Part shown: one piece after another, positions 36,024-47,520 of the stretch
How positions within the stretch are numbered: the first letter of the stretch is position 1
How the letters are laid out: each line of letters starts with the position of its first letter
From: an uncultured Maribacter sp.
GTDB taxonomy: Bacteria > Bacteroidota > Bacteroidia > Flavobacteriales > Flavobacteriaceae
Direction of reading: 5' to 3'
Length of the DNA: 64,000 bases
NCBI GenBank assembly: GCA_947504045.1
Contig: CANNFY010000003.1
Location: forward strand, 310,001-374,000
Position numbers and translations under genes: made by a program
Notes under the pieces: model-generated
The model's input: the letters and a program-made list of their open reading frames with translations, nothing else
The model's database searches: none
What the model was told of the DNA's origin: nothing

Positions 36024-36031
36024 TTACTTTG
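36024..36031 (+). promoter_or_regulatory. Possible -7 promoter element
   Basis: TTACTTTG differs in one base from TAnnTTTG and ends 17 bases before the ATG at 36049. It is downstream of operator site 6. Confidence 0.4.
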
Positions 36032-36048
36032 AAAAATAATAATGTTAA

Positions 36049-37524
36049 ATGATTAAGATAGTTTTGAAAAAATTGTTCTTGTTTATAGTCATAATTACAT
36101 TTTCAGCATGTAATACAGTAAAAGAAAAAAAAGAGCCTCAAAAAGAAGTAGCTAAAAAGAATGTTTTGTTTATATGTGTAGACGATTTAAGACCAGAATT
36201 AAATTCCTTTGGCGTCTCCTATATTAAATCTCCAAACATTGATTATTTAGCATCCGTTGGTATGGCATTTACTCGGCATTACGTAAATGCGCCTAGTTGC
36301 GGACCTTCACGTTATACGCTTTTAACAGGGCAATACGGAGATCAATATAGAAGACATAATAATCAGACATTATTTTCTCGAGCAAATGAAGAGAAAAAGA
36401 ACTCGTATAATTTTCCCCCTAGTATGCCAGAATGGTTTAGAGCACAGGGTTATAAAACAGTATCTGTAGGAAAGGTTTCTCATCATCCAGGTGGAAGAGG
36501 AGGTAACCAGTGGAATAACGATAGTATACTAGAAATACCAAACGCATGGGACAAACATTTAATGCCAGTAGGTGCATGGAAAACTCCTCGTGGAGCAATG
36601 CATGGTTTAGCAAATGGAAAAGTAAGAACACCTAATACTAGAGATGTGCTAGAAGCTTTTGAAGGGGAAGACACTAGTTACCCAGATGGCTTAATTGTAA
36701 AACAGGGTTTACAACAACTAGAAGAATTAACATCTAGAAAACAACCATTTTTTTTAGCTATAGGGCTTATAAAACCACATTTGCCTTTTGGGGCTCCTAA
36801 AAAATATCTTGATTTATATAATGGAGTTACTATTCCATTACCAGCACATTCAGAAAAACCAAAAGGGAAAACAACTTGGCATAAGTCTAATGAATTTATG
36901 AGTTATGATCTTGGAGGAAAAGACCCAAGAGAAAATTCAGAATTTGCTTTGGAATTAAAGAAATATTATGCAGCCTGTGTTAGTTATGCCGATAAACATG
37001 TAGGAGATTTTTTAAATAAACTTAAAGCAACCGGTGCAGATAAAAATACAATAGTAATTTTATGGGGAGATCATGGGTGGAATTTAGGTGAACATGGAAT
37101 TTGGGGAAAGCATAGCCTTTTTGAAGAATCGTTACGTTCTCCTCTAATAGTGTATAATCCAGGAATGAAAAACGCTGGGGAGCAAAGTAGTGCTATAGTA
37201 GAATCTTTAGATGTATTTCCAACCTTATGTGATTTAATGGATTTGCCAAAACCAGAATTTACAGATGGCAGTTCTCTTATACCTTTTCTTAATAACCCAA
37301 AATCTGAAGGGCATAGCGCTGTAGCTTATATTTCAGAAGCTTCTACAATACGAACGGATTGCTACAGATTTATACAACATTGTGGTGGAGAATTGGAACT
37401 TTATGATCATATTTCTGACCCTTCAGAAACTATAAACATTGCAAGAGATAGACCCCATATAGTAAAACAATTACAACAACAATTAGAATCTAGGTTAGAT
37501 TATGCCTTTAATTATAATCCATAA
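36049..37524 (+). CDS. Iduronate-2-sulfatase-like sulfatase (S1_7-like), lipoprotein
   Basis: This 491-residue lipoprotein (lipobox TFSAC) resembles iduronate-2-sulfatases and the S1_7 group: [25 protein letters not shown] near residue 45, the formylglycine motif SCGPSR with Cys84, [15 protein letters not shown] near 140, [24 protein letters not shown] near 240, and [24 protein letters not shown] near 345. The VGKVxH form in place of GKWH is typical of that group. It is the first gene of a six-gene operon. If specificity follows the relatives it acts on a 2-O-sulfated uronic acid or a similar residue, but S1_7 members vary. Confidence 0.9.
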   Translation: MIKIVLKKLFLFIVIITFSACNTVKEKKEPQKEVAKKNVLFICVDDLRPELNSFGVSYIKSPNIDYLASVGMAFTRHYVNAPSCGPSRYTLLTGQYGDQYRRHNNQTLFSRANEEKKNSYNFPPSMPEWFRAQGYKTVSVGKVSHHPGGRGGNQWNNDSILEIPNAWDKHLMPVGAWKTPRGAMHGLANGKVRTPNTRDVLEAFEGEDTSYPDGLIVKQGLQQLEELTSRKQPFFLAIGLIKPHLPFGAPKKYLDLYNGVTIPLPAHSEKPKGKTTWHKSNEFMSYDLGGKDPRENSEFALELKKYYAACVSYADKHVGDFLNKLKATGADKNTIVILWGDHGWNLGEHGIWGKHSLFEESLRSPLIVYNPGMKNAGEQSSAIVESLDVFPTLCDLMDLPKPEFTDGSSLIPFLNNPKSEGHSAVAYISEASTIRTDCYRFIQHCGGELELYDHISDPSETINIARDRPHIVKQLQQQLESRLDYAFNYNP

Positions 37525-37551
37525 ATTTAAATTAGAAATTAAACTATTAAA

Positions 37552-38988
37552 ATGAAAATACAAGTAGTTCCTAAGTTTCATAAATACCATGTATATGTTA
37601 TACTGTTTTTTATGTTTGTAGCAGTTACATCTTATTCTCAAGTAACCGTAAAATCTTTAAAAGAGTTAATGCCTTATTTAAAGAAAAGTAATGTAGATGT
37701 AAAGTTACAACCAGGAGAGTATGTCATAACCGCAGAAGATGTTTCTAAAGGGGAATATGCAGAAGAGTTAAAGTTAAAGTCTATTAGTAAAATTCTTCTT
37801 CTTTTTCAAGGAAACAATAGTACTTACGATTTTACTGGGGTTACTCTAAAAATAAAAACGGAAGTACTACAGGCCTATGGTAATTACCAGGTTCACGAAC
37901 TGCAAATTATAGGAAACAATAACGTACTTAAAAATCTAACTCTTATAGATGATGGATCGGAGCATGATGCTCCTACAAGAAGAGCTTGTAATATTGTTAT
38001 GGATGGCTCTAATAATAGAATAGAAGGTTTTCATGTAACAACCAAAGGATCCTTTCCCTATGGTTATGGAGATGCTTTTGGAAAAGGAGGAAAGGCTGTT
38101 ATAAAACACCAAAAACATAGTGCGTGTTTAATTAGAGGAGAATCTAATCACTTAAAAAATTCAACATTTATTCATAAAAGCTATGGGCACTGCATATTTA
38201 TGCAAGCGGCAAATAATCCCCTTATTGAAGGCTGTGTTGTAGAAGGGGAAGTACGTAAAACAGATGATATGTTATTAGAAACTTCTGGCCCTGCTTTTAA
38301 TGTAGATTTTATGACTGTTTGGGGATATAAACTTCCTGCAGGGTATATGTTAAGTACTGGTGAAGCTGGTATTAGAGCTTATGACGGAGGAGAAACAATT
38401 ATTGATGGCCAATTTATAAAAAGAGGAACATCTAATCCTACCGTAAAAAACTGTACTGTTAAGTATATGCGAACAGGTGTAACTATTGCACATGCTACAG
38501 GAAAAAAATATGTTGAGGGTTGTACTGCAATCGGCTGCGAAAATGGATTTTCTTTGGGTTCTGGTGAAGTAGTAAATTGCTATGCAGATTGTTCTTATGG
38601 GCCGGTATATTCTTCTACCTATGAAAAAGATGAAAAATACAATGCAGATATTACCATTATACCACCAATTAATCCGTACTATAATGGCTCTAGAAATGTA
38701 GCTTATATTGGAGGAAGCAATCATAACATAACTTTACGCAGTAAAGACAATACTATTGGTAAAAATCTAGCCATTAGGGTTGGCGGCGAAAAGAATAATA
38801 TTCGCCTGTTATACGGTAATTTGCCAAATCAAAACAATTTTAAAGCTTCTGATATAAAATTAGAAAATAAAACAAATTACCCTGTTAGTTTATCTGACAA
38901 AAGTTCCAAAATTACGGTCAAATCTTTAGGTAATGTTACAGATTTAGGTGTAAACAACAAAATTGAAAAAGTGCAAAATAAAAAATAG
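37552..38988 (+). CDS. Secreted right-handed beta-helix protein of unknown activity
   Basis: This 478-residue secreted protein has an export signal ending near TSYSQ after a basic N-terminus. The body consists of parallel beta-helix coils (KLQPGEYVI, NNVLKNLTLIDDG, NNRIEGFHVTTKG, NHLKNSTFIHKSYGHCIFMQAANNPLIEGCVVEGE, NPTVKNCTVKYMRTGVTIAH, VEGCTAIGCENGFSLGSGEVVNC). The pectin-lyase fold is certain; the activity is not. HKSYGHCIFMQ, DDMLLETSG and GYMLSTGEAG are candidate active-site or ligand segments. Relatives of this fold include lyases, glycosidases and C5-epimerases. It lies 27 bp after an S1_7-like sulfatase and 60 bp before another sulfatase. Confidence 0.75.
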   Translation: MKIQVVPKFHKYHVYVILFFMFVAVTSYSQVTVKSLKELMPYLKKSNVDVKLQPGEYVITAEDVSKGEYAEELKLKSISKILLLFQGNNSTYDFTGVTLKIKTEVLQAYGNYQVHELQIIGNNNVLKNLTLIDDGSEHDAPTRRACNIVMDGSNNRIEGFHVTTKGSFPYGYGDAFGKGGKAVIKHQKHSACLIRGESNHLKNSTFIHKSYGHCIFMQAANNPLIEGCVVEGEVRKTDDMLLETSGPAFNVDFMTVWGYKLPAGYMLSTGEAGIRAYDGGETIIDGQFIKRGTSNPTVKNCTVKYMRTGVTIAHATGKKYVEGCTAIGCENGFSLGSGEVVNCYADCSYGPVYSSTYEKDEKYNADITIIPPINPYYNGSRNVAYIGGSNHNITLRSKDNTIGKNLAIRVGGEKNNIRLLYGNLPNQNNFKASDIKLENKTNYPVSLSDKSSKITVKSLGNVTDLGVNNKIEKVQNKK

Positions 38989-39048
38989 TAGTGTGTTAGC
39001 ACTATTGCCAACTTTTCTTACTGCTTGTGCCATTAAACGAATAAAAAA

Positions 39049-40578
39049 ATGAATTACAAAATTTTTATAGTTTTTCTACTATTAAGTAGTGTGTCTTGTA
39101 AAAAAAATAAGGAAGAACCAACACAACCTAATATTATCTTTTTAATGACAGACGATCAGCGTTGGGATAATATGGGATGTTATGGCAAGCCAGAATTTAA
39201 CACGCCCAATATAGATAATTTAGCATCTGAAGGAGTTGTTTTTGATAAAGCATACTATGCTGTAGCAATTTGTATGCCTAGTAGAGTAACTATGCTTACA
39301 GGCAGGTTTAACTCTAATCATAAAGTAGGTTTTGTAGCACCTACAGATTATACGTTGTCGCAAGATGATTTTAATAAAGGATACCCTGCAATTTTAAAAG
39401 AAGCGGGTTATCGTAACGGATTTATTGGAAAAGTAGGGTATACAGTTACCGAAAATGCAACACGCCCTAGCACTCCTAAAGAGCACTATTATAAAGAAAA
39501 TATGGGTAGTGTTTTTGATTTTTTTGCAGGTACAGAAACGCATGACCGTAATGGTATGGTATTATGGCCAGAAAACGATTTAAAGTTGCAGCAAATATAT
39601 GAAAAAGGAAGACCTAATTCCGGTAGAACCCTACGAACAGGAGAAGCAATGATACACTTTTTAGAAACCCAACCTAAAGACCAACCATTTTGTCTTTCAG
39701 TTAGTTTTTATGCTGTTAAGCATGATAATAATAAAGATATGTATATGCCGCATCACGATTTGTTTAAAGATAAACAACTATCTGTACCTGATAATTGGGT
39801 AGAAGGGGAGAATGATAAACTACCAAAAGTAGTTAAAGAAAACGCAAGAGGAGTTCGTTTACATAAACAAAGGTCTTCAACACCAGAATTACAACAAAAA
39901 TTAGTTCGTCGTTTTGCAACACAAGGGTATAGTGTAGATGATCAAGTTGGTCTTTTAGTAGATAAACTAAAAGAAAAAGGGATGCTTGATAATACGATAA
40001 TAATTTATACTAGCGATAATGGTCGTTTTCAAGGTTCTCATGGTCTTTTTGACAAATGTTTGCTTTATGAAGAATCTGTTAAAGCACCTTTAATTGTATA
40101 CGATGGTAGAAAACAAAAAGCAGAAAGAGGTTTTAGAGATAACTCTCTTATTTCATCGGTAGATATGGCTCCTACAATACTTTCTCTAGCAGGATTAGAG
40201 GCGCCCCAAAGTATGCAAGGAAAAGATTTTAGTCCAATACTAAACAAAACACAAGACAAGTCTAAATGGAGAGATGCCGTATTTATGGAAGATCTATTTA
40301 TTGCAGAAATGTTTCATAAACGATATAATAAAAATGTAGATGAAATTAATGCTACTCTTATAAAGGAGAATAAGTCTTACCGAAGTCATGGTGTTAGAAC
40401 CAACCGCTATAAATATTTTGTTTATTACGAGCATACTCCTAAAATAGAAGAATTATATGATTTAGAAAAGGACCCTCTAGAGCAAAACAACCTAGTAAAT
40501 AATATTGATTATAGCGAGGTTCTTAATGGGTTAAGAGATAAAACCGAAGAATTGTATTTAGAAGCCCTAGGAAAATAA
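39049..40578 (+). CDS. Type I sulfatase, lipoprotein
   Basis: This 509-residue lipoprotein (lipobox SSVSC) has FLMTDDQRWDNMGCYGKPEFNTPNID near residue 30, the formylglycine motif ICMPSRVTMLTGR with Cys75, and GFIGKVGYTV near 125, where most sulfatases have GKWH. YTSDNGRFQGSHGLFDKCLLYEES lies near residue 322. The GKVGY substitution and the long insert around residues 225-290 suggest an unusual substrate pocket. It is predicted to hydrolyse sulfate esters in the periplasm. It lies between a beta-helix protein and another sulfatase in the same operon. Confidence 0.88.
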   Translation: MNYKIFIVFLLLSSVSCKKNKEEPTQPNIIFLMTDDQRWDNMGCYGKPEFNTPNIDNLASEGVVFDKAYYAVAICMPSRVTMLTGRFNSNHKVGFVAPTDYTLSQDDFNKGYPAILKEAGYRNGFIGKVGYTVTENATRPSTPKEHYYKENMGSVFDFFAGTETHDRNGMVLWPENDLKLQQIYEKGRPNSGRTLRTGEAMIHFLETQPKDQPFCLSVSFYAVKHDNNKDMYMPHHDLFKDKQLSVPDNWVEGENDKLPKVVKENARGVRLHKQRSSTPELQQKLVRRFATQGYSVDDQVGLLVDKLKEKGMLDNTIIIYTSDNGRFQGSHGLFDKCLLYEESVKAPLIVYDGRKQKAERGFRDNSLISSVDMAPTILSLAGLEAPQSMQGKDFSPILNKTQDKSKWRDAVFMEDLFIAEMFHKRYNKNVDEINATLIKENKSYRSHGVRTNRYKYFVYYEHTPKIEELYDLEKDPLEQNNLVNNIDYSEVLNGLRDKTEELYLEALGK

Positions 40579-40620
40579 TATGTATTCTAACTAGCAATAC
40601 TAAAAGTAAAATTTTAAAAA

Positions 40621-41970
40621 ATGATTAAAATAAAGAACACGGTTCTAATAGGTATGCTTTTTCTGTTATGTGCTAATTTAAATGCCCAACAAAGCACTAC
40701 AGTACAACCAAATATTATACTAATAATGGCGGATGATTTAGGATATGGAGAGCTTTCTTGCTATGGCAGTAAAAAAGTAAAAACACCAAATCTAGATGCA
40801 CTTGCTAAAAAAGGAATAAAATTTTTAGATTTTCATGCAAACGGTCCTGTTTGTAGTCCGACAAGAGCCGCTTTAATGACGGGTAATTACCAACAACGTT
40901 CCGGTGTTGAAGGTGTAATTACAGCAGCCAACCATAGAGAGGTTGGGTTAAGTTTAAACGAATCTACACTTGCGGAGGAATTAAAGATTTTAGGTTATTC
41001 TACTGCCATGTATGGTAAATGGCATTTAGGTTATGCAGAACCTTTTAATCCTACGTACCAGGGTTTTGATCAATTTAAAGGTTTTGTAAGTGGTAATGTA
41101 GATTACCATTCGCACATTGATCAAGCAGGTTATTTAGATTGGTGGCAAAACAAAGAAATAAAAGATGAAAAGGGGTATACTACAGATCTTATTACAAATT
41201 ACGGAGTTGATTTTATCGTAAATAATAATCCAACAAAAACAGGAAAACCTTTTTTTCTATACCTAGCTCAAGAAGCACCACATTATCCAATTCAAGGTAG
41301 AGATGATAAGCCACTTAGAGAAGTTGGCAGTGGAAAGTTTATTAGAAAAGTACCCAAAGATAGTGTTGCAACAATTTACACCAAAATGATTGAAATTATG
41401 GACGAAGGTATTGGAGAGGTTGTAAAAACTGTTCAAAAACTAGGTTTAGAAGAGAACACTATTATTATCTTTTGTTCAGATAACGGTGCTGCAGGAAAAA
41501 GAGGAGATAACGGTGTGTTAAGAGATTCTAAAGCTTCTGTTTATGAAGGAGGACACAGAGTGCCAGCTATAATTTCATATCCTGAAAAAATTACTGCAAA
41601 CCAAGTAAGTAATGCCACAATTATGTCTATGGATTTTTATCCAACGCTTATTGATTTTGCAGAAGGAACCCCAAAAAAATCTTTAGATGGTATAAGCATT
41701 AAAAAGCATTTAGTATCAGGAAAAAAAATACCTAAAAGAGAACTTTATTGGAGTTTTGGAAACAAAAAAGCAATGCGAGATGGAAAATGGAAATTAGTAC
41801 AAAATAAGTCTGATGGTATTGAAAAAGTTGAGCTATTTGACCTTAAGAACGATTTAAGCGAGAAAAATGATTTATCAGCCAGTAACCCAAAAATGGTAAA
41901 AAAAATGCTTTTTAAAATAAATAGTTGGTATAAAGAGGTTAAAACTGGGGTTGAAGAAGTATCTAAATAA
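40621..41970 (+). CDS. Type I sulfatase, short arylsulfatase-like form
   Basis: This 449-residue secreted sulfatase (signal peptide to ANLNAQ) is compact. [25 protein letters not shown] lies near residue 36, the formylglycine motif [12 protein letters not shown] has Cys78, [22 protein letters not shown] lies near 135, [15 protein letters not shown] near 215, and [32 protein letters not shown] near 282. All expected metal-binding and catalytic positions are present. It resembles arylsulfatase A and galactosamine/galactose-type exo-sulfatases. Substrate unknown. It lies 39 bp before the GH95 gene and is co-transcribed with it, so it may unmask the residue that GH95 removes. Confidence 0.9.
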   Translation: MIKIKNTVLIGMLFLLCANLNAQQSTTVQPNIILIMADDLGYGELSCYGSKKVKTPNLDALAKKGIKFLDFHANGPVCSPTRAALMTGNYQQRSGVEGVITAANHREVGLSLNESTLAEELKILGYSTAMYGKWHLGYAEPFNPTYQGFDQFKGFVSGNVDYHSHIDQAGYLDWWQNKEIKDEKGYTTDLITNYGVDFIVNNNPTKTGKPFFLYLAQEAPHYPIQGRDDKPLREVGSGKFIRKVPKDSVATIYTKMIEIMDEGIGEVVKTVQKLGLEENTIIIFCSDNGAAGKRGDNGVLRDSKASVYEGGHRVPAIISYPEKITANQVSNATIMSMDFYPTLIDFAEGTPKKSLDGISIKKHLVSGKKIPKRELYWSFGNKKAMRDGKWKLVQNKSDGIEKVELFDLKNDLSEKNDLSASNPKMVKKMLFKINSWYKEVKTGVEEVSK

Positions 41971-42008
41971 AATCAGATAAAATTTTGAGTAGGAATATTA
42001 AACTTAAT

Positions 42009-44564
42009 ATGAAATATATGTTATTAATAATTATAAGATTATTTAATTTCCAACCATCTTCTATTGGTATACTCTTTTTTATTGTTGTTACGCCTACTTT
42101 GGCTCAAACCAATTATAAAGAGCCAAGTAATAAAGATTTTAAGTTGTGGTATAATGCTCCAGCTAGTAATTGGAACGAGGCTTTGCCATTGGGTAATGGT
42201 CGTTTAGGAGCTATGGTTTTTGGTAATCCGGCACAAGAAAATATTCAATTAAACGAAGCTACTCTTTGGGCAGGCGGACCACACAAAAATGCTAATGCTA
42301 ATGCTAAAAATGTATTAGCAGAAATAAGAGCCTTAATTTTTAATAAAAAATATGAAGAGGCTCATGCTATGGCGAATAAAAATTTTATTTCAAAAATTTC
42401 ACATGGAATGCCATACGAAACTGTTGGTAACTTAAGATTAAACTTTTTTAATCATGATACTATAACCAATTATTATAGAGAATTAGATATTGCTAATGCA
42501 ATAAATACAACTACGTATAAGGTTAAAAATGTAATCTATAAAAGAGAAATCTTTACCTCTTTTTCTGATCAAGTAATTATTATGCGAATAACCGCAAATA
42601 AGAAAAATAAAATTACTTTCTCCGCAAGTATGGATCGTCCGGAACCAGCAAAGGTTTCGTATCGTATTAAAAATGATAGCGTATTGGTAATGACAGGTTT
42701 TGGTAGCGATAATAAAAATAAACGCCTGCCAGCAGAAGCTCCACCAATAAAAGGAGCTGTAGAATTTGATGCACGTGTAAAAATTGTGCCAGAAGGAGGT
42801 AAAGTATTAGCAGAAAATAATCAACTTAAAGTAACAGAAGCAACTAGTGTTACCTTATATATTTCTGTAGCTACTAATTTTGTAAACTATAAAAATGTTA
42901 GCGCAAATGCCCATAAAAAAGCAGAAGACTATATAAAAAATGCGGAAACAAAAAAGTATGACGAGTTAGTAAACAATCATTCTAATTTTTATAAAAAGTA
43001 TTTTAATAGAGTTTCTTTACATTTAGGTACATCGGAAGCAGAAAAAAAGCCCACAGATGTTAGAATTAAAGAATTTAGTTCAAATTACGACCCTGCTTTG
43101 GCAGCCTTATATTTTCAGTTTGGAAGATACTTGCTAATTTCTTCTTCACAACCAGGTGGGCAAGCAGCAAATTTGCAAGGTATTTGGAATAAAGATTTAA
43201 CGCCTCCTTGGAAAAGTGCTTATACCGTAAATATTAATACACAAATGAATTATTGGCCAGCTGAGGTTACTAATTTATCCGAAATGCATGAGCCTTTAAT
43301 TAATTTAGTAAAAGAGCTTTCAGAAACAGGACAAGAAACGGCTAAAGTTATGTATGGTGCTAATGGTTGGGTAACACACCACAATACCGATTTGTGGAGA
43401 ATATCGGGTCCTGTAGATGGTGCAACTTGGGGAATGTGGCCAACTGGTGGCACATGGTTAAGTCAGCATTTATGGGATAAATATATGTTTAGCGGTAATG
43501 TAGAATATTTAAAATCTGTTTATCCCGCAATGAAAGGTGCTGCAGAATTTTGTTTAAGCGTTTTAACACCTGAACCCGAAAATAAATGGTTGGTAATTTC
43601 TCCATCTATTTCGCCTGAGCATGGCCCTTCGGAACGTGCTAAAAATATAACAATAGCAGCAGGCACAACTATGGATAATCAGTTGGTTTTTGATATGTTG
43701 ACTAAAACCAGTATTGCAGCAAAAATATTAAAGGTAGATGCGGATTTAGTAAAAGAAATGGAACAAACACTATCTAAATTACCTCCAATGCAAATAGGTA
43801 AACATAATCAATTGCAAGAGTGGATGCAAGATTTAGATGACCCAGAAGATAAACATCGTCATGTATCTCATTTATATGGTTTATATCCGTCCAATCAAAT
43901 TTCTCCTTATAGAAATCCAGAATTATTTACAGGAGCAAAACAAACACTTATAGAAAGAGGCGACCCTTCTACTGGTTGGTCTATGAACTGGAAAATAAAT
44001 TTATGGGCACGCTTATTAGATGGTAACCACGCATATAAGTTAATGGGCGAACAAATTAAATTAGTAGGAAGGCCAGACTCTCCAAAAGGTGGTGGCACGT
44101 ATGCAAATATGCTAGATGCCCATCCACCATTTCAAATTGATGGAAATTTTGGATTTACGTCTGGGTTGGCAGAAATGCTAGTGCAGAGTCATGATGGAGC
44201 TATACATTTGTTACCAGCTTTACCAGATGTTTGGAAACAAGGTAAGGTTTCTGGTTTACGAGCAAGAGGAGGTTTTGAGATTGTATCTCTAAAATGGGAA
44301 GATGGGAAAATTGTAAAGGCAGTTATAAAATCTATGTTAGGAGGTAATTGCCGTATTAGATCTTATAATGAACTTAAAATTGAGAAAGGAAAAATCATAA
44401 CAATAGCAGAAGGACAAAATACCAATCTTTTTTATAACATGCCTTTAGTTAAGAAGCCTGTGGTTTCTAAATCAGCCAAATTAAAAGAGATTATTCTAAA
44501 AAAATCTTTTGTTTTTGACGTGGAAACCAAGGTAGGAGAAGTGTTTGTATTAGAAGGTAAATAA
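42009..44564 (+). CDS. GH95 alpha-L-fucosidase/alpha-L-galactosidase
   Basis: This protein is 851 residues long when started at the ATG at 42009, which gives a plausible signal peptide (to PTLAQ); a TTG at 41985 is the alternative. The N-terminal beta domain opens with [27 protein letters not shown], typical of GH95. In the (alpha/alpha)6 barrel, [13 protein letters not shown] carries Asn408 and Asn410, SPEHGP carries Glu537, and FQIDGNFG carries Asp711; these correspond to the catalytic Asn, Glu and Asp of characterised GH95 fucosidases. It is an inverting exo-enzyme releasing alpha-L-fucose or, in some members, L-galactose. It lies between a sulfatase and GH31. Confidence 0.93.
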   Translation: MKYMLLIIIRLFNFQPSSIGILFFIVVTPTLAQTNYKEPSNKDFKLWYNAPASNWNEALPLGNGRLGAMVFGNPAQENIQLNEATLWAGGPHKNANANAKNVLAEIRALIFNKKYEEAHAMANKNFISKISHGMPYETVGNLRLNFFNHDTITNYYRELDIANAINTTTYKVKNVIYKREIFTSFSDQVIIMRITANKKNKITFSASMDRPEPAKVSYRIKNDSVLVMTGFGSDNKNKRLPAEAPPIKGAVEFDARVKIVPEGGKVLAENNQLKVTEATSVTLYISVATNFVNYKNVSANAHKKAEDYIKNAETKKYDELVNNHSNFYKKYFNRVSLHLGTSEAEKKPTDVRIKEFSSNYDPALAALYFQFGRYLLISSSQPGGQAANLQGIWNKDLTPPWKSAYTVNINTQMNYWPAEVTNLSEMHEPLINLVKELSETGQETAKVMYGANGWVTHHNTDLWRISGPVDGATWGMWPTGGTWLSQHLWDKYMFSGNVEYLKSVYPAMKGAAEFCLSVLTPEPENKWLVISPSISPEHGPSERAKNITIAAGTTMDNQLVFDMLTKTSIAAKILKVDADLVKEMEQTLSKLPPMQIGKHNQLQEWMQDLDDPEDKHRHVSHLYGLYPSNQISPYRNPELFTGAKQTLIERGDPSTGWSMNWKINLWARLLDGNHAYKLMGEQIKLVGRPDSPKGGGTYANMLDAHPPFQIDGNFGFTSGLAEMLVQSHDGAIHLLPALPDVWKQGKVSGLRARGGFEIVSLKWEDGKIVKAVIKSMLGGNCRIRSYNELKIEKGKIITIAEGQNTNLFYNMPLVKKPVVSKSAKLKEIILKKSFVFDVETKVGEVFVLEGK

Positions 44565-44598
44565 GAAGCGTCTACTCTTTGTATTCTTACTAAAAAAC

Positions 44599-44628
44599 AT
44601 CAAAATAAATCAAAATAAATCAAAATAA
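44599..44628 (+). repeat. Short tandem repeat, three 10-bp units
   Basis: CAAAATAAAT is repeated twice and followed by CAAAATAATA, just before the GH31 start at 44635. It fills the ribosome-binding region with A-rich sequence and may keep the site unstructured; unit number could vary between strains. Confidence 0.7.
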
Positions 44629-44634
44629 TATATC

Positions 44635-47274
44635 ATGAAAAGTAGCATTAAAATTTCTGCTCTATATTTTTTTCTTCTGGCTTTTATTGTAGTAGGTTGT
44701 TCTTCTAAATATAAAAACACCTATGAGAAAACTGCGAACGGAATAACTGTACAGCAGGATAGTTTAGAAATTAATGTTACGGTAGTTAATAACTCTATTA
44801 TTCATGTTACTAAACATATAAAGGGAACAGAGCTATCTAATATTCCAGATTATGTAACTGTTTTAGAACCTCAAAATGTTTCATGGGAGGTAGAGGAAAC
44901 CGAAAATCGATTGCAAATACATACCGCTAATATTTCTGTTGTACTAAATAGCAATGGTACTATTTTGTATAAAACTAAAGGAAAAGAAGAATTATTAGCA
45001 GAAACAAATGAAAATACGTTTTTAAAATCAACTACAGCAGAAGAGCATACAGTATCGCAGGGTTTTATTGCAGGGGAAGAAGGTTTGTATGGTTTAGGGC
45101 AGTTCCAAAGTGGTATAATGAATTGGAAGAATGTGCCTATTCGGTTACAACAATACAACCAAGAAATAGCAATTCCTTTTATTGTTTCTACAAAAGGGTA
45201 TGGTATTTACTGGCATAATTATAGCCTTACCGATTTTAATACACCACAGAATGAAATAGAGTTTGCTTTTGAAGAAAATGCTGTTGCTACAAAAGAAGAG
45301 AAGGTTGTACCTGTAGATGGTGAAAAAGAAAATGTTGCAGCATATGCCGTTAAAGAAGCAAAAAAGAAGAATATTAGAGAAACCACTTTTACGCCAACAA
45401 AAACTGGTGAATATACTTTCATGGCGTTAAGCGATACAAAGGGTCGTATGCGTGGAGAAGTTAATGTTAGCATAGATGGGGATCCTATAATTAATTATGC
45501 TACTATTTGGATGCCTAGAAGATATTCGGGAAAAAAGCATTTAGAAGCTGGTAAAACTTATAATGTTGTTTTTAAAAATACAGGAGCTAAAATACCAGGA
45601 AAGCTTATTTATAACGAGCCAGATTATAATAAAACAGTGTTTAGTAGTACAAGAGGTAATGCCATAGATTATTATTTTGTGTATGGAGATAATCCTGGAA
45701 ATATAATAGCCAACTATCAAGAACTAACAGGAAAAGCACCTATGTTTCCTAAAAGCGCTTATGGTTTTTGGCAATGTAGAGAAAGGTACCATAACCAAGA
45801 AGAGCTGTTAGAGAATGCTCATGAAATGCGAAAAAGAGAAATACCTTTTGATAATATAGTACAAGATTGGTTTTATTGGCCAGTAAAAACAAAGGGTCCG
45901 GAGTGGGATCCTGCTAAATACCCAGACCCAGATGCAATGGTAAAAGAGTTAAAAGAGTTAAATCTTAAACTTATGGTATCTGTATGGCCAGAAGTAAAAA
46001 ACAAACCTTTAGAAGAAAAATATGGTCTTACAAAAATAGAAAGCAGCAATTATATAGATATTTATGATAAAGAAGTTGCTAAACAGTTTTATCATGTTTT
46101 AAGCGATTCTATGTTCCGTAAAGGGGTAAGTTCTATTTGGTTAGATGGTACAGAGCCAGAAGGAGTTAATAATACAGATGTTAGTACAGCAGTTGGCCCT
46201 TATGAACAAGTACGAAATCCGTATTCCTTAGAAGTAACAAGAGCTGTTTATGAAGGAAGACGACAAGAATTTACTAATGAGAGAGTATTTAATTTAACGC
46301 GTTCTGCTTATGCAGGACAGCAACGTTATGGCGCTACTTCTTGGTCAGGTGATGTAGAGGCTTCTTGGGAACAATTCTCTGAACAAATTTCTGCAGGATT
46401 AAATTTTACAATGGCAGGTGTACCATATTGGACGCATGATATAGGAGGATTTTTTAGAGATTCTAAATCTATAAATCCGCAATACGATAGTCAATATACA
46501 AATCCAGAATATATAGAGCTGCTAACACGTTGGTTTCAATTTGGAACATTTAGCCCAGTATTTAGAATACATGGTTATGTATCCGAAACAGAAATTTGGA
46601 GGTATAATGATGCTTTTGAAAACACCGCTCGTAAGTTTATAGATTTACGTTACCAATTAATGCCTTATATCTATTCACAAGCTTGGCAAATAACCGCAAA
46701 TAGTAGGCAGTTGATGAGTCCGTTAGTATATCATTTTCCTAAAGATAAAAATACATGGGGCATAAAAGACCAATTTTTGTTTGGAGAATCTATTATGGTT
46801 GGTTTTGCAACAGAATATAAACAACGCAAAAAAAACATGTACTTTCCAAAAGGAACTTGGTATAATTTCTGGACTAATAAAAAAATAGAAGGCGGTAAAC
46901 ATAAAATGATTAAGGCAGAATTAAATGAAACGCCAATGTTTGTTAAAGCAGGTAGCATTATTCCTATTGGTCCAAAAGTGCAGTATGCTACAGAGAAAAA
47001 TAATTCGCCTTTAGTAATCCGAATTTATCCAGGTACCGATGCAGAATACACACTTTATTCTGATGATAATGAAACGTATGATTATGAAAAAGGAGCGTAT
47101 TCGGAAATTAAATTTCATTATTCAGAAGCTAATAAAACGCTTAAAATAGAAAGAGGTAATGGGGATTATGTCAACTTTAAAAATAACCCTGCCAAATTGT
47201 TAATTCAATTAGTTGGAGCGGAGGATAAATTAGAAGTAATTTTTAATGGAGAAAAGCAACTTGTAAACCTTTAG
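44635..47274 (+). CDS. GH31 glycosidase with PA14 insert, lipoprotein
   Basis: This 879-residue lipoprotein (lipobox FIVVGC) is a GH31 enzyme. The N-terminal galactose-mutarotase-like sandwich (about residues 30-230) is followed by an inserted PA14-type module (about 245-335: TPTKTGEYTFMALSD, GKKHLEAGKTYNVVF). The catalytic barrel then begins (SAYGFWQCRERYHNQEELL). The nucleophile is Asp504 in WLDGTEPE and the acid/base is Asp573 in SWSGDVEASW. PA14-bearing GH31 proteins include alpha-xylosidases and related exo-enzymes; here an alpha-linked xylose, galactose or glucose side group is possible. It is the last gene of the operon starting at 36049. Confidence 0.92.
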   Translation: MKSSIKISALYFFLLAFIVVGCSSKYKNTYEKTANGITVQQDSLEINVTVVNNSIIHVTKHIKGTELSNIPDYVTVLEPQNVSWEVEETENRLQIHTANISVVLNSNGTILYKTKGKEELLAETNENTFLKSTTAEEHTVSQGFIAGEEGLYGLGQFQSGIMNWKNVPIRLQQYNQEIAIPFIVSTKGYGIYWHNYSLTDFNTPQNEIEFAFEENAVATKEEKVVPVDGEKENVAAYAVKEAKKKNIRETTFTPTKTGEYTFMALSDTKGRMRGEVNVSIDGDPIINYATIWMPRRYSGKKHLEAGKTYNVVFKNTGAKIPGKLIYNEPDYNKTVFSSTRGNAIDYYFVYGDNPGNIIANYQELTGKAPMFPKSAYGFWQCRERYHNQEELLENAHEMRKREIPFDNIVQDWFYWPVKTKGPEWDPAKYPDPDAMVKELKELNLKLMVSVWPEVKNKPLEEKYGLTKIESSNYIDIYDKEVAKQFYHVLSDSMFRKGVSSIWLDGTEPEGVNNTDVSTAVGPYEQVRNPYSLEVTRAVYEGRRQEFTNERVFNLTRSAYAGQQRYGATSWSGDVEASWEQFSEQISAGLNFTMAGVPYWTHDIGGFFRDSKSINPQYDSQYTNPEYIELLTRWFQFGTFSPVFRIHGYVSETEIWRYNDAFENTARKFIDLRYQLMPYIYSQAWQITANSRQLMSPLVYHFPKDKNTWGIKDQFLFGESIMVGFATEYKQRKKNMYFPKGTWYNFWTNKKIEGGKHKMIKAELNETPMFVKAGSIIPIGPKVQYATEKNNSPLVIRIYPGTDAEYTLYSDDNETYDYEKGAYSEIKFHYSEANKTLKIERGNGDYVNFKNNPAKLLIQLVGAEDKLEVIFNGEKQLVNL

Positions 47275-47413
47275 TTGTTTATATATTCTGACTTAAATTT
47301 ATTTATTTAAAACTTTTAGAGCAATTTCTTTTTAGAAACCCCTTTTCATCTCTTAGCATTAAGTATTTGCCCTATCTTATAGCTTTAAGAAAGCTGTGTT
47401 TTTAAAAAGGTTA

Positions 47414-47444
47414 ATTAGTTATATATAATGAACCATAAGTTATA
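47414..47444 (+). promoter_or_regulatory. 21-bp-period direct repeat, putative PUL operator (site 7)
   Basis: ATTAGTTATA (47414-47423) and ATAAGTTATA (47435-47444) begin 21 bases apart and share nine of ten bases, the best internal match of the set. They lie 76 bp before the sulfatase gene at 47521. The core is AGTTATA rather than GTTTATA. Confidence 0.6.
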
Positions 47445-47520
47445 TTATATAATACTACTTAATTCTTAATTTTCTCTCGGAAGAAATTAAATCAGAAATT
47501 AATATAAAGACCTAAGAGAA

